Source: Acidobacteriaceae bacterium
GTDB taxonomy: Bacteria > Acidobacteriota > Terriglobia > Terriglobales > Acidobacteriaceae
Assembly (NCBI GenBank): GCA_030037545.1
Contig: JASHRF010000073.1
Span: 1 to 50,620, forward strand
Length of the DNA: 50,620 bases
Direction: 5' to 3'
Each line of letters opens with the position of its first letter. The stretch's first letter is position 1. The position numbers and the translations under genes were made by a program. Below, in pieces: positions 41,776 through 50,515 of this stretch. The notes beneath the pieces were generated by a model. The model worked only from the letters and a program-made list of their open reading frames with translations, ran no database searches and was not told where the DNA came from.

Positions 41776-43128
41776 TTGCCGGGAATCACCAATGATCGAA
41801 GCGCGCACAAGCACCGGGCATTTTCCATGCGCTATCTGATCGTGACCTGGCTTTTGGTCCTGAGCGCGGTCGCATTTCTCGATCGCACCAATATCGCTAT
41901 TGCCGGGGCACAAATCGGCAGAGAATTCAGAATCGACAATACGCGGCTGGGTTGGGTATTCAGCGCGTTCCTGGTGGGCTACGCGGCATTTCAGGTCCCC
42001 GGAGGCCTCATCGTAAGACGATTCGGCGCGAGGCGCGTGCTGGCGCTGAGCCTTACGTGGTGGGGGATCTTCATCACCCTGACCGCGTCAATTCCGGCCG
42101 GCATGTATGGCGCCTTCCTTGCGCTGGTAACCATGCGCTTCCTGCTGGGCGCGGGCGAAGCGACAATGTATCCAGCCATGAATCGCTTTGTGGAACGGTG
42201 GTTTCCGATTGCTGAGCGCGGCAAGGCGAATGGAATTATCTTTGGCGGAGTGGGTCTAGGATCCGGTCTTGCGCCGCCGATAGCAACAGCCATCATCCTT
42301 CGCTATGGCTGGCATGTTCTGTTCTGGAGTTGCGGAACTCTGGGCATCGTGGTGGGAGTGATCTGGTATCTGCTGGCGCGGGATACGCCGGAAGAGCATC
42401 CGGCGGTGAGGAAGGAGGAGCTTGACCACATCATCAGCGGCCGCGGCGATCCTCCGGAAAGCGAGCTGCTGCGCCGCGGGGAAAATGGGAAAACCGCTGT
42501 GCCCTGGAGCCGCATTGTCGGCAGCAAGGAGGTGCTTGGCCTCTGTGCCAGCTATTTCAGTTTTGGATATGTTGCCTGGATATTTTTCAGCTGGTTTTAT
42601 ATTTATCTGGCGCAAGTTCGCGGGCTCAATTTGAAGACCACGGCAGTCTACTCGATGTTTCCTTTTATTGCGATGACGGTGGGGTCCTTAAGTGGAGGTG
42701 TCATCAGCGATTCGATTGCTCGCCACCTGGGAGCACGGGCAGGGAGATGCTTTTTCCCCGCGTGCGCACAGGCGCTCACCGGGCTCTTGCTGATCCTTGG
42801 ATCACGCGCTGCCGGGGCGCAAACCGCTACTGCGGTCCTGGCGCTTGGAGCGGGGGCATTGTACCTGGCACAGAGCAGCTACTGGTCGGTATCCGCGGAT
42901 TTCGGCGGGGAACACGCGGGAGTGGTTTCAGGAATCATGAATACCGCATGTCAGATCGGCGGCGCGGCAACAGCATCGCTTACTCCACTGATTGCCATTC
43001 ACTTTGGCTGGAATGCATCCTTTCTCACGGGAACTATCCTGGCCGCCGTGGGGGCGCTCTCGTGGCTCGCCGTCAATCCGCTCAAACGGCTGGGCCATAT
43101 CGAGCGAATCGAGGAAGTTCGCGCATAA
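41776..43128 (+). CDS. MFS transporter, anion:cation symporter family (sugar-acid type)
   Basis: This 450-aa protein has twelve predicted helices and resembles hexuronate/glucarate/tartrate ACS symporters: YLIVTWLLVLSAVAFLDRTN in helix 1, FQVPGGLIVRRFGARRV (the MFS motif between helices 2 and 3), GAGEATMYPAMNRFVERWFP and ERGKANGIIFGG. It probably imports sugar acids with protons. The start is uncertain: TTG 41776 has GGAGG four bases upstream, ATG 41827 lacks a site but begins at the conserved MRYL. Its place 114 bp after the UxuA-like gene implies a shared transcript, and uptake of the products of the exported enzymes. Confidence 0.85.
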   Translation: MPGITNDRSAHKHRAFSMRYLIVTWLLVLSAVAFLDRTNIAIAGAQIGREFRIDNTRLGWVFSAFLVGYAAFQVPGGLIVRRFGARRVLALSLTWWGIFITLTASIPAGMYGAFLALVTMRFLLGAGEATMYPAMNRFVERWFPIAERGKANGIIFGGVGLGSGLAPPIATAIILRYGWHVLFWSCGTLGIVVGVIWYLLARDTPEEHPAVRKEELDHIISGRGDPPESELLRRGENGKTAVPWSRIVGSKEVLGLCASYFSFGYVAWIFFSWFYIYLAQVRGLNLKTTAVYSMFPFIAMTVGSLSGGVISDSIARHLGARAGRCFFPACAQALTGLLLILGSRAAGAQTATAVLALGAGALYLAQSSYWSVSADFGGEHAGVVSGIMNTACQIGGAATASLTPLIAIHFGWNASFLTGTILAAVGALSWLAVNPLKRLGHIERIEEVRA

Positions 43129-43238
43129 CAGTGGCCGCTGGCGCAGCGCAAACCGAATCGCCGCGCGCGACCGCCTGCGGAAGCCTTGCGCGCTCGCGAT
43201 CCCCAACCCGAGATCGTGAGATGCAAAGGAGAGGATTG

Positions 43239-43649
43239 CTACTGGCGCTGCTCCAAGGCTTCGCAGCAGCTACCGACAAAATCAAGGATGCTCTGCGGTT
43301 TGACTGGCTTCGTCAGGATACTGAGGAACCCTTGATTAGGCATTCCACACGCCTTCTCCAAGGCTCTGCTGTCCTCGGACATCAGGAGAACTTTGCACTT
43401 GGGGTAATTGGTCGCAAAATGCCTTGCCAGCTCAAACCCATTCATGCCGGGCATCATTACATCCGCAAGGAGCGTGTGAGGATTGAATACGCGTGCGGCG
43501 TGCACGGCCTCCAGGCCACTGTAGACAGCCAGCGCGTCATGACCGCTCTTGTTCAAAATCAAAGCCAGGCCGTCAGCAATCAGACGCTCATCCTCGACAA
43601 TCAACACGCGGAGACCTTTGGAAGACATCGCAGGGTCCATAGAGAGCAT
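43239..43649 (-). CDS. Stand-alone response-regulator receiver (CheY-like)
   Basis: This 136-aa protein is one receiver domain: LRVLIVEDERLIADG with the acidic pair, LLADVMMPGMNGFELA with the phospho-accepting Asp, KVLLMSEDS with the Ser switch residue, and LTKPVKP with the Lys. There is no output domain, so it acts by protein contact, like CheY or Spo0F. The start is unclear among ATG 43649, 43640 and 43628; none has a clear ribosome site. No histidine kinase is adjacent, so it is an orphan. Confidence 0.75.
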   Translation of the reverse strand: MLSMDPAMSSKGLRVLIVEDERLIADGLALILNKSGHDALAVYSGLEAVHAARVFNPHTLLADVMMPGMNGFELARHFATNYPKCKVLLMSEDSRALEKACGMPNQGFLSILTKPVKPQSILDFVGSCCEALEQRQ

Positions 43650-44119
43650 TGGAGGCCCGGAGACTGCAAGGGATTCAGGCAAGACTTTCAGCCTGGTTAT
43701 ACGGACGGCATGAAAGCCGACAGGTTTACCGCTGTCCAATTGATTTTGTGGGAAATGATCGAGAGCCCCTTGACGACTGCCCCCGGGCGGTTCCGGGCAC
43801 CAGTCCGGGAACTCACGGCATTCACATGCCGTGTCTGTATCACGAATCAGGTACTGATCCGGCTTTAGTTGGCCCCGGGGGCACGAAACGGTATCAGGAA
43901 GCCGGTTTGCCAGGTTGTTTTGAAAAACTTTCGTCGATAAACGCAGTGGCTGGTTTACCGGCCCCGGTCCAGGACATCCTTTCCTCCGGGTTCGTGGGAT
44001 TCTTGTCGGCCGGCCACACCCGATCCAAAGAGATGAATGGCCTCGGCCTTGTCCCCGCGCTGCCAGTGGGCCATGGCTAGGAATGCCACACGAAGGTTGG
44101 CTCGCACTTATCCGGTCTT
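43650..44119 (-). pseudogene. Decayed TPR-protein fragment in a gene-free interval
   Basis: On the minus strand at about 43960-44100 a frame reads ANLRVAFLAMAHWQRGDKAE, the last TPR of large planctomycete/acidobacterial kinase-TPR proteins. A frameshift then leads to DKNPTNPEERMSWTGAGKPA. No start or upstream part exists. The rest of the interval (43650-43950) shows nothing supportable. Confidence 0.4.
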
Positions 44120-45892
44120 TTAGTTTCGCAGGCGCGTGAAGCCGTCCGCGCTCCAGTTCTCCGAGCCAACACCGTGATGCACGAAGAACAGCCCCTCCGG
44201 GTCGTATTTCTTCTTGATAGCGGCAAGGCGGGGATAATTGCTGCCCCAAAAGGAGTGCTGCCAATCTGACTCGAAAAAGTTGCTCTCGGAGACATAGGAA
44301 CCGCCTACCGGCGCGATCGCACGCAGCGCGTTCATGCTCCGCTGCACGGCGGCGCGGGATTTGCGGGCCTGGGCCAGGTGCGGTTCGTGACCCGCCACGC
44401 CGGGATATGCCGGTCCTTCTCCGCCGGCAATGATCGCAAGGGCGAAGGCGGCGAGTACGGCAGGGTTGGTCGCCGTATCGCTGGCGGCTGCGACGACCGC
44501 GGGCGGCGCGCCGGCCAGACCCTTATTGAAATGCAACTCGACCTCCCAATGGCGGGAGGCGTCAAAGAGAGCTTCGGCGAGTCGAGGCTGCTCGGAGTCC
44601 GCAAGCAGCGACGCGGGAAGCCAGAGCGATTCGTAGGCGTGCAGGACCAGGCCGGCCTGTCCGCCGTCTCCCCGCCACCAAAGATGCCAATGCGGCGCGC
44701 CTGGACGCGGATCGGCGACAAGCGAAGGATTCTCTGCCCGACTCCACCAGTCGCGCGCGGCCATGGCGCCAATGATGGGCCGCGACTCGATCGTATACGC
44801 TTGGGGTGACTGTGCCAGCCAGTTCAGCAACGGCTGCCAGGCGGCACGGCTCTGCGCGGGATCGAGCCCCTGGCCAACCATGCTCAAGGTCAGGAGATTG
44901 GAGGGGCTGCAATGCGCCTCCTCGCCCCAGTGATCGTTGAAGAGCCGCTCGCGGTAGAAGGCGACAAATTCGCGCAGCAGACGGCGATAGGCGTCATCGG
45001 AGGACGCCCGAACGGTAAGAATCGCATAATCGAAAAACTCCGGCAGGGGACGCACGTGGAGCGTCACGCTGCTTACCACCCCGAAGGTGCCGCCTCCGCC
45101 GCCCTTGAGTGCCCAAAAGAGATCGGAATTTTGGCAGGCGTTCGCGGTGCGAATCCGCCCGTCGGCGGTAACCACTTCCGCTTCCAGCAGGCTCGCGGCT
45201 GCAATTCCGTAATGCTTGGAGAAGCTGCCGAAACCGCCGCTCTGGATAAGGCCGGCGACGCCGACCGTCATGCAGCCTCCGCCTTGAACGTAGCGCCCGG
45301 CGCGGGTGGTCACGGCGTCGTAGGCGTCGGCCCAGACGCAGCCCGCGCCGAGCGTCACGGCCGGGTACGGCGCAGCGCCGACGCATCCCTGGGGGACAAA
45401 GTCTGAATGCAACGTGATGTCATTCATGGGACGCGTCCAGACGAGCAGGGAATCGGGAGCATCCGAGGTTCCCTGGTAGCTGTGGCCGCCGCCTTTCACT
45501 ACCAGCCGCAGGTCGTTCTCGCGGGCGAAATTCACCGCTGCGGCGATGTCGCCGGCTCCGGTTGCCGCCATGGCCTGCACGCTCGGGCGCGTCATCCAGG
45601 CATCGACCCAACCGAAGTTTTCCGTCAGCCCCGGCTGGTCGCCAAGCCAATATGGATTGGTCACGTTGGCGAAGAGGTCCTTGCAAGCGGCGCCACCGAA
45701 ATCGCGCGGGCAGGCAGAGAGAGGAAAATCAACGGGCAGCAGGTTGCCATTGAGCTGACGCTTAAGCCGTGCCCAGCGCGCCGGCGTGGGCCAACCTGGG
45801 TCCGAGGGCCGACGGCGGCGAAAAACGCTTTGAGGTAGCAGCGGCGAAAGCGCGGCCGACCCGATGGCCTGCATGAAGGTGCGCCGGTTCAT
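44120..45892 (-). CDS. Tat-exported FAD-linked oxidase, berberine-bridge (BBE) type
   Basis: This 590-aa protein has a Tat signal (NRRTFMQAIGSAALSPLLP). The FAD-binding PCMH domain (about 100-290) carries VVKGGGHSYQGTS, whose His is the usual 8-alpha FAD attachment site, and QGGGCMTVGVAGLIQSGGFG, whose Cys may be the second (6-S-cysteinyl) link, so the flavin may be bicovalent. The C-terminal BBE motif is YVSESNFFESDW, GSNYPRLAAIKKKYDPEG and FFVHHGVGSENW. Relatives oxidise sugars, alcohols or alkaloids with O2 or another acceptor, making aldonolactones in the sugar oxidases. An exported sugar oxidase close to the sugar-acid cluster is suggestive. Length is above typical (about 450-500) because of insertions. 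Confidence 0.86.
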   Translation of the reverse strand: MNRRTFMQAIGSAALSPLLPQSVFRRRRPSDPGWPTPARWARLKRQLNGNLLPVDFPLSACPRDFGGAACKDLFANVTNPYWLGDQPGLTENFGWVDAWMTRPSVQAMAATGAGDIAAAVNFARENDLRLVVKGGGHSYQGTSDAPDSLLVWTRPMNDITLHSDFVPQGCVGAAPYPAVTLGAGCVWADAYDAVTTRAGRYVQGGGCMTVGVAGLIQSGGFGSFSKHYGIAAASLLEAEVVTADGRIRTANACQNSDLFWALKGGGGGTFGVVSSVTLHVRPLPEFFDYAILTVRASSDDAYRRLLREFVAFYRERLFNDHWGEEAHCSPSNLLTLSMVGQGLDPAQSRAAWQPLLNWLAQSPQAYTIESRPIIGAMAARDWWSRAENPSLVADPRPGAPHWHLWWRGDGGQAGLVLHAYESLWLPASLLADSEQPRLAEALFDASRHWEVELHFNKGLAGAPPAVVAAASDTATNPAVLAAFALAIIAGGEGPAYPGVAGHEPHLAQARKSRAAVQRSMNALRAIAPVGGSYVSESNFFESDWQHSFWGSNYPRLAAIKKKYDPEGLFFVHHGVGSENWSADGFTRLRN

Positions 45893-46007
45893 GTTCGTGA
45901 GTATAATTCACCGATTTTCGAGCAGACGGTGGCGCGTCGATGCCACCAACATCGTGAACCAGACACAGCGCCAGTGGGTACGGTCAAAAGGCTCAGGACA
46001 AACGTTC

Positions 46008-47230
46008 TTACTGCTCGTACACGATCGCCATGCCGGTGCCTACTTCGTCAAGGTACAAGACAGGAGTGTAGTAGGGCATGGCGGTCGCGATCGCGTCATC
46101 GGGCCATGCGCTGACTGGACGAGGCAGGCTGTCGCCTTCGACACGCATTCCGACGAGGACAAATCCGTCGGCGTCGTTGCCGCCAAAGGCGCTGATAAAG
46201 TATCCTTGCCCGGCCAAATCAGTCGCTGCGGCAACAACTCCGCTGGCCGGGACGACCGTGGTTTGAGCTTCGTAAACTGTCGCCGTATCGCCCGTCCATC
46301 CGTAGGAGATCAAAACCGCATTGCCGGAGGCATCGAAAGAAACGGCGGTAACGATCCGGCTCTGAGTTCCATCAAGCGCGGCCTGAGCTTGGATCTGCGC
46401 TGCCTGATTCGCGCCGGCAGGGATCAGAGGGTCCGCCTGGTAATCGAACCCTCCCGTTTGCGTTGTTTGCGCCCACAACATGGCGTAGTATCCTGTGCCT
46501 TCGGCAGGCTCCAAGTCCAGCGAGTTGAACACGACGTTGGGCGCTGCGTAGGACACCAAATCTGCCTGGTAGGTTTGATAATCTCCGACCTCGGAATACG
46601 CGCCAATATCGGTCATCGGCGACGGCAGAAATTGATAGTCGAAAACCCAGTAGCATCCGTCTCCGTAGCAAACGTTAGATCCTATCGACAAAGGGCCACC
46701 GGCCGCAATTGGAGCCCAGTCGAAAGCAAAGTCCGAGCCGATTTCTGCCTGAATATCCCTGAGCCACTCGCGGCTACGGCGTAAAGCCCGGGAAGGTCAA
46801 CTTGCTGGTAGAGCAGATAACGCAGGTCGCCTGCCTTGGGCGAGCGCGGACCCGCGGTGAGGGTGACAGTGTTGCTGGTAACGGAATTGACGGTGTTGCT
46901 GACCGTTACCTGAAAGGAGCCGATTGAAGTCGATCCGTCGGCGCTCAGCGAGACGGCAGGCGTGGTATAAGAAGCGGTTGTGGCCCCCTGGATCTCGGCT
47001 CCGTTCTCGCTCCACTGATAGCTGAGCGGCGCCGTACCCGTAGCGGTAACGGAAAAAGTTGCGGTTTGGCCGATGGGAATGGTCTGGCTCAGCGGCTGGA
47101 CCGTAATAGCGACTCCATCCGGGTGCGGAGGCGCCATGCTACCGGCGCCTCCGCACCCAGCGAGAATGGACATGGCCCCGGTGAAGAGAACGAGCAGCGG
47201 GGACTTTCGCCATGTCCGAGCTTCCGCCAT
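46008..47230 (-). pseudogene. Frameshifted Ig-like lipoprotein gene
   Basis: The N-terminal frame (46682-47230) has a lipoprotein signal with lipobox LAGC, then an Ig-like domain (ITVQPLSQTIPIGQTATFSV, APLSYQWSENGAEI, SNTVNSVTSNTVTLTAG). It then begins a second domain (AGDLRYLLYQQVDLPGLYAV) and loses register near 46750-46790. The remainder lies in another frame (46008-46691), which upstream of its ATG reads RDIQAEIGSDFAFDWAPI and continues to FDYQFLPSPMTDIGAYSEVG and beyond. Together they make one surface lipoprotein of about 405 aa. Either a true frameshift mutation, programmed shift or assembly error; the shift point has no obvious slippery run. Confidence 0.65.
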
Positions 47231-47302
47231 AAGAAGTCCTCTTTCCGAACTCGCCTGGCAATGAAGTTAATACCGGTTTATACCATACGGCGAGTCCCTA
47301 GA

Positions 47303-47480
47303 TTAGACAAGATAGATCAGACCGGTGCAAAGCTTATGAGGCGGGCACGCGCAAGGCTCGAAAACCTCCAAAGTGAAAACTGCGGATTGGGCCTGATTCC
47401 CGCTCGTACCTGTGACGGTGATCGGGTAGTCTCCGGCCGTGGCAGAACTGTTGACGGTAAGCGTCAGCGTCCTATCTAGA
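47303..47480 (-). pseudogene. Fragment of an exported Ig-like repeat protein
   Basis: A minus-strand frame reads RTLTLTVNSSATAGDYPITV then TGTSGNQAQSAVFTLEVF and stops at TAA 47303-47305. This is the usual terminal beta-sandwich repeat of acidobacterial secreted proteins. There is no start or upstream part, so it is a 3' scar. The rest of 47231-47615 holds the promoter of the converging or diverging genes and nothing else seen. Confidence 0.5.
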
Positions 47481-47615
47481 GCCGCGACATATTCATCACC
47501 GGACTTCGCCGGCCTTCAACCGCTCCGGTCATTCATCTCTTGGTTCTGCATTTGGCGGCCGCTGCCAAATCGTGCGGACACCCATATGGGTCCCTGTGCT
47601 ACGCTTCGGCCATCT

Positions 47616-48629
47616 ATGGCCAATTTCGAAAAAGCGCCGGCGGAGGTCCAGGAGATTCTCTCCAAGCCGATTCAGCAACTCGGCCTGAAGCTGGAAGGCT
47701 CTCCCCTCGAACGCTTCGTCCTGCAACTTTACAAAGAGCTGGACGCCAAGGGGCTGACTCGATTCCGGCCCCAGTGCTATCTCACCGACGAGTGGGGATG
47801 CCCGAATATGGAGCCGGTCATCGGAATCCCGTTCTACCTGGCCGATCCCAAGCTGCAGCGCCTGGAATCGGAGATGAACGACATTGAAGACGCGCGCCAG
47901 ATCATGATGTACATGCGTCACGAGGCCGGGCACGCTTTCAATTACGCCTATGCGCTCTATAAAACGGAAGAATGGCGCGAGCTCTTCGGCCCGTTCCGGC
48001 GGCCGTACCGGGACAACTACAAACCGGTTCCGTTCTCGCGCCAGTTCGTGCGGCATATGGAGGGCTGGTACGCGCAAAAGCATCCCGACGAAGATTTCGC
48101 GGAGACGTTCGCGGTATGGCTGACACCTCGCTCCAACTGGCGCAAGCGGTACAAAGGCTGGGGGGCGATGGAGAAGCTGCTCTACATGGATCGGATCGGC
48201 CGCAAGCTGGGCGACGCAGATCCGATGGTCGCGCACGGTGATACCGATATTACCGTCGCCGAAATGGCTGTGACGGTGGGCGAGTTCTATCAGCGCGCAC
48301 TCGAACAGCAGCTGAGTCCCGGGGAGCTTCCCCTGGACACCGATCTGCGCGACATATTCAACGTATCCAAGCGCCGCCGGAGGAATGTTCGCCCGGCGGC
48401 GGATCTACTTCAGGAGAACCGCAAGGTCCTGGTGGACAAGGTGAATTATTGGACGGGTGTGCAACGTCCGCTGGTGAAGAAGCTAGTGGAAGCCATCGAA
48501 ACAAAAGTCAGCGATCTGGGGCTGCGCGCGGACATAAAATATGAAAGAGAGTCCCTGACTGAAGTGACGGTATACGCGACCGCGCTGGCGATGAACTATA
48601 TCAACCGGGGCAAGTTCATTTCGTCCTGA
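47616..48629 (+). CDS. Putative zinc metallopeptidase (HExxH gluzincin-like)
   Basis: This 337-aa cytoplasmic protein has HEAGH at 102-106, the HExxH zinc motif, and a conserved ETFAVWL downstream (Glu163) that could be the third ligand. The zone between them (FRRPYRDNYKPVPFSRQFVRH and GWYAQKHPDEDF) is typical of the 'putative zinc-binding metallopeptidase' family. No signal peptide is seen, so the substrate is likely cytoplasmic. The C-terminal 100 residues are helical and basic (KRRRRNVRP). ATG 47616 is chosen where conservation should begin; the upstream open frame crosses non-coding sequence. The next gene, 62 bp downstream, encodes an ATP-grasp ligase, so the two may act in a peptide make-and-cut pathway. 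Confidence 0.75.
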   Translation: MANFEKAPAEVQEILSKPIQQLGLKLEGSPLERFVLQLYKELDAKGLTRFRPQCYLTDEWGCPNMEPVIGIPFYLADPKLQRLESEMNDIEDARQIMMYMRHEAGHAFNYAYALYKTEEWRELFGPFRRPYRDNYKPVPFSRQFVRHMEGWYAQKHPDEDFAETFAVWLTPRSNWRKRYKGWGAMEKLLYMDRIGRKLGDADPMVAHGDTDITVAEMAVTVGEFYQRALEQQLSPGELPLDTDLRDIFNVSKRRRRNVRPAADLLQENRKVLVDKVNYWTGVQRPLVKKLVEAIETKVSDLGLRADIKYERESLTEVTVYATALAMNYINRGKFISS

Positions 48630-48691
48630 CTGGCGCTTGCCATCCGCCATGGGCGGCAACTGGGGTCACGCTGGAAAAGCGCAGAGGCATC

Positions 48692-49732
48692 ATGGCAAAC
48701 CTGAAGGTAACGATTTTGCACGACGTGTGGGAAGAAGGCCCGCCGGAGCCGGAACCGGAGCCGGTGAAGACTCCGCGCGGCAAGAACGCCAAACGGCGCA
48801 AAAAGAAAAATCCCCTGTACGACCGCGAAGAGATTTTCGAGGCGCTGACAAAGCTGGGGCACGAACCTTCCTATCACGTTCTCGACGGCAAGAACCAATC
48901 GCTGCTGGCGCTCGCAAAGTGCGGCGCCGACCTGGTCTTCAATCTCACCGAGTCCTACGCCGGCGACGACACCATGGACAAGAACATCGCCGCCTATCTG
49001 GAGCTGCTGCACATTGCCTATACCGGCAGCGGCCCGCAGGCTCTCTATCTTGCCCAGGACAAGTCGCTGGCAAAAAAGATTTTCGACTTTCACAAGATAA
49101 AGACCCCGGATTTTGCAATCTCCTACAAAGGCCGCACCGAGCACTCCCACGATATCGAGTTTCCACTGATCGTGAAGCCTGTCTCCGAAGACGGATCCGT
49201 GGGCATTGACATCGGCAGCGTTGTCGATAGCGTGAAGGAGCTGATGGAGCGCATCCATTACATCCACGAAGAATTCGACAGCCCAGCCCTCATTGAGGAG
49301 TACATTGAAGGCCGCGAAATCTACGCTTCCGTTCTCGGCAACGATAACGCCGAACTGCTCCCGCTTATTGAGCTCGACCTCTCCAAGCTTCCCAAGGGAA
49401 CTCCGCGGATCGCCGGCCAGGACGTGAAGTTCGATCAGGAGACGGAGGGCTACAAGGTGACAAAATCCGCTCCGGCCGAAGACCTCGACGAGGGCACCAC
49501 GAAAAAACTTCAGGACACCGCGCTGGCCGCTTATCGCGCCCTCAAGCTGCGTGACTACGGCCGCATCGATATGCGGTTGAACAAGAAAGGCGTGGTGTAC
49601 GTCATCGAAGCGAACCCCAACCCGTGGCTGGCCAGCGCTGCCGAATTCGCCATGGCAGCCAAGAAGGCCGGATACTCGTACACGGACATGATCGAAAAGA
49701 TCATGGAACTGGCCCGCGCCCGTTCCATGTAA
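48692..49732 (+). CDS. D-Ala-D-Ala ligase-like ATP-grasp protein
   Basis: This 346-aa protein has the D-alanine-D-alanine ligase fold: LVFNLTESYAGDDTMD (N-terminal domain), AYTGSGPQALYLAQDKSLAK, FPLIVKPVSEDGSVGI (ATP-binding Lys and flexible loop), LIEEYIEGREIYASVLG, and the metal motif VIEANPNPWL (canonical E-x-N-x-x-P). A 25-residue Pro/Glu then Lys/Arg insert sits at 16-40, absent from true Ddl. Members of this group probably join an amino acid or peptide to another amino compound, not necessarily D-Ala. The upstream neighbour is a metallopeptidase. It is not linked to mur genes, so a wall role is not supported. Confidence 0.82.
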   Translation: MANLKVTILHDVWEEGPPEPEPEPVKTPRGKNAKRRKKKNPLYDREEIFEALTKLGHEPSYHVLDGKNQSLLALAKCGADLVFNLTESYAGDDTMDKNIAAYLELLHIAYTGSGPQALYLAQDKSLAKKIFDFHKIKTPDFAISYKGRTEHSHDIEFPLIVKPVSEDGSVGIDIGSVVDSVKELMERIHYIHEEFDSPALIEEYIEGREIYASVLGNDNAELLPLIELDLSKLPKGTPRIAGQDVKFDQETEGYKVTKSAPAEDLDEGTTKKLQDTALAAYRALKLRDYGRIDMRLNKKGVVYVIEANPNPWLASAAEFAMAAKKAGYSYTDMIEKIMELARARSM

Positions 49733-50187
49733 TTCAAAGAGAAACTGTCGGACGCAGCGCGCAATTGATCCGTTCGGTCTGCACGATGGCTGTCAGTTAC
49801 GGCGTTGTTACGATTTCCGCATACCATTCTCGCGTCCAGCGGCGGTAACCCATACTGAGGAGCGCGGGCCAGGAGGATCTTCTTGCCCGTCCGGCCGATG
49901 CTGCGCGAAGCAGCTCTTCCCTATCACGATCCATTGTCGCAGCCTTTCCATCACGGATATTGGAACCGGGAGTTTCGGAGGGTGTTCGCCGGCCAAATCT
50001 TGCATCAACTGCCGGTGAACGGAGTCCACATAGTGTTCATTTTTCCACCCCAGCCGCAGTTCCAACCAATCTGGCCGCTGGAGCAGGGAACGTTCGCCGT
50101 CCGGGTTACGGGACTCTTTACCGTAATCCCCTCAGGGCAATCGCACTTGGAAAAGTGTGCCGGTAGTGTTTGATTTCAGGTTCCTAC
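49733..50187. other. Gene-free interval
   Basis: About 450 bp after the ATP-grasp gene. A plus frame from 49883 (HQLPVNGVHIVFIFPPQPQF) and a minus frame over the same bases are both open, but neither has a start with a ribosome site or a known family. I assign nothing. Confidence 0.35.
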
Positions 50188-50316
50188 AGCGTGTTTCAAA
50201 AATGCTGCTGGGACAATCAAGGAACCATCCCTCAGCGGCTAAAGCCGCATAAACGGCTGATTTTGCACGGCACGGCTGAAGCCGTGCCCTTTCAAAACCT
50301 ATTTTTGAAACACGCT
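50188..50316. mobile_element. MITE-like element, subfamily A, copy 2
   Basis: This 129-bp element has perfect 16-bp terminal inverted repeats, AGCGTGTTTCAAAAAT and its exact complement at 50301-50316. TA occurs one base outside each end (50185-50186 and 50318-50319), compatible with a TA target duplication. Internally it has CTCAGCGGCTAAAGCCGC and GCACGGCTGAAGCCGTGC, as in copy 1 at 769-896, with roughly a dozen or fewer differences. It has no coding capacity, so a transposase would act in trans. Confidence 0.78.
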
Positions 50317-50343
50317 CTATGCACCCCCCGGGGGGGTGCATAG
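50317..50343. repeat. 27-nt palindrome abutting the MITE-like element
   Basis: CTATGCACCCCCC at 50317-50329 and its perfect complement GGGGGGTGCATAG at 50331-50343 surround a single G. It begins directly at the outer end of the element. It would form a very stable cruciform or hairpin and might be a preferred target or part of a composite terminator. Confidence 0.7.
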
Positions 50344-50515
50344 GATTCTGCCATGAAGCTCCTTGTTTTCTGACGGTTGGATGCGTTTTCGGGTGCGATT
50401 AACATGCGGATTTGTGCAAGAAAACTTAGAACTTATCCGTAAATAGTGTACATGTAGGTACGGGGGGTGCGATAGTTTTGTGCGGGGTGGATTTGTCTGC
50501 CTGACGATAGTCTGG

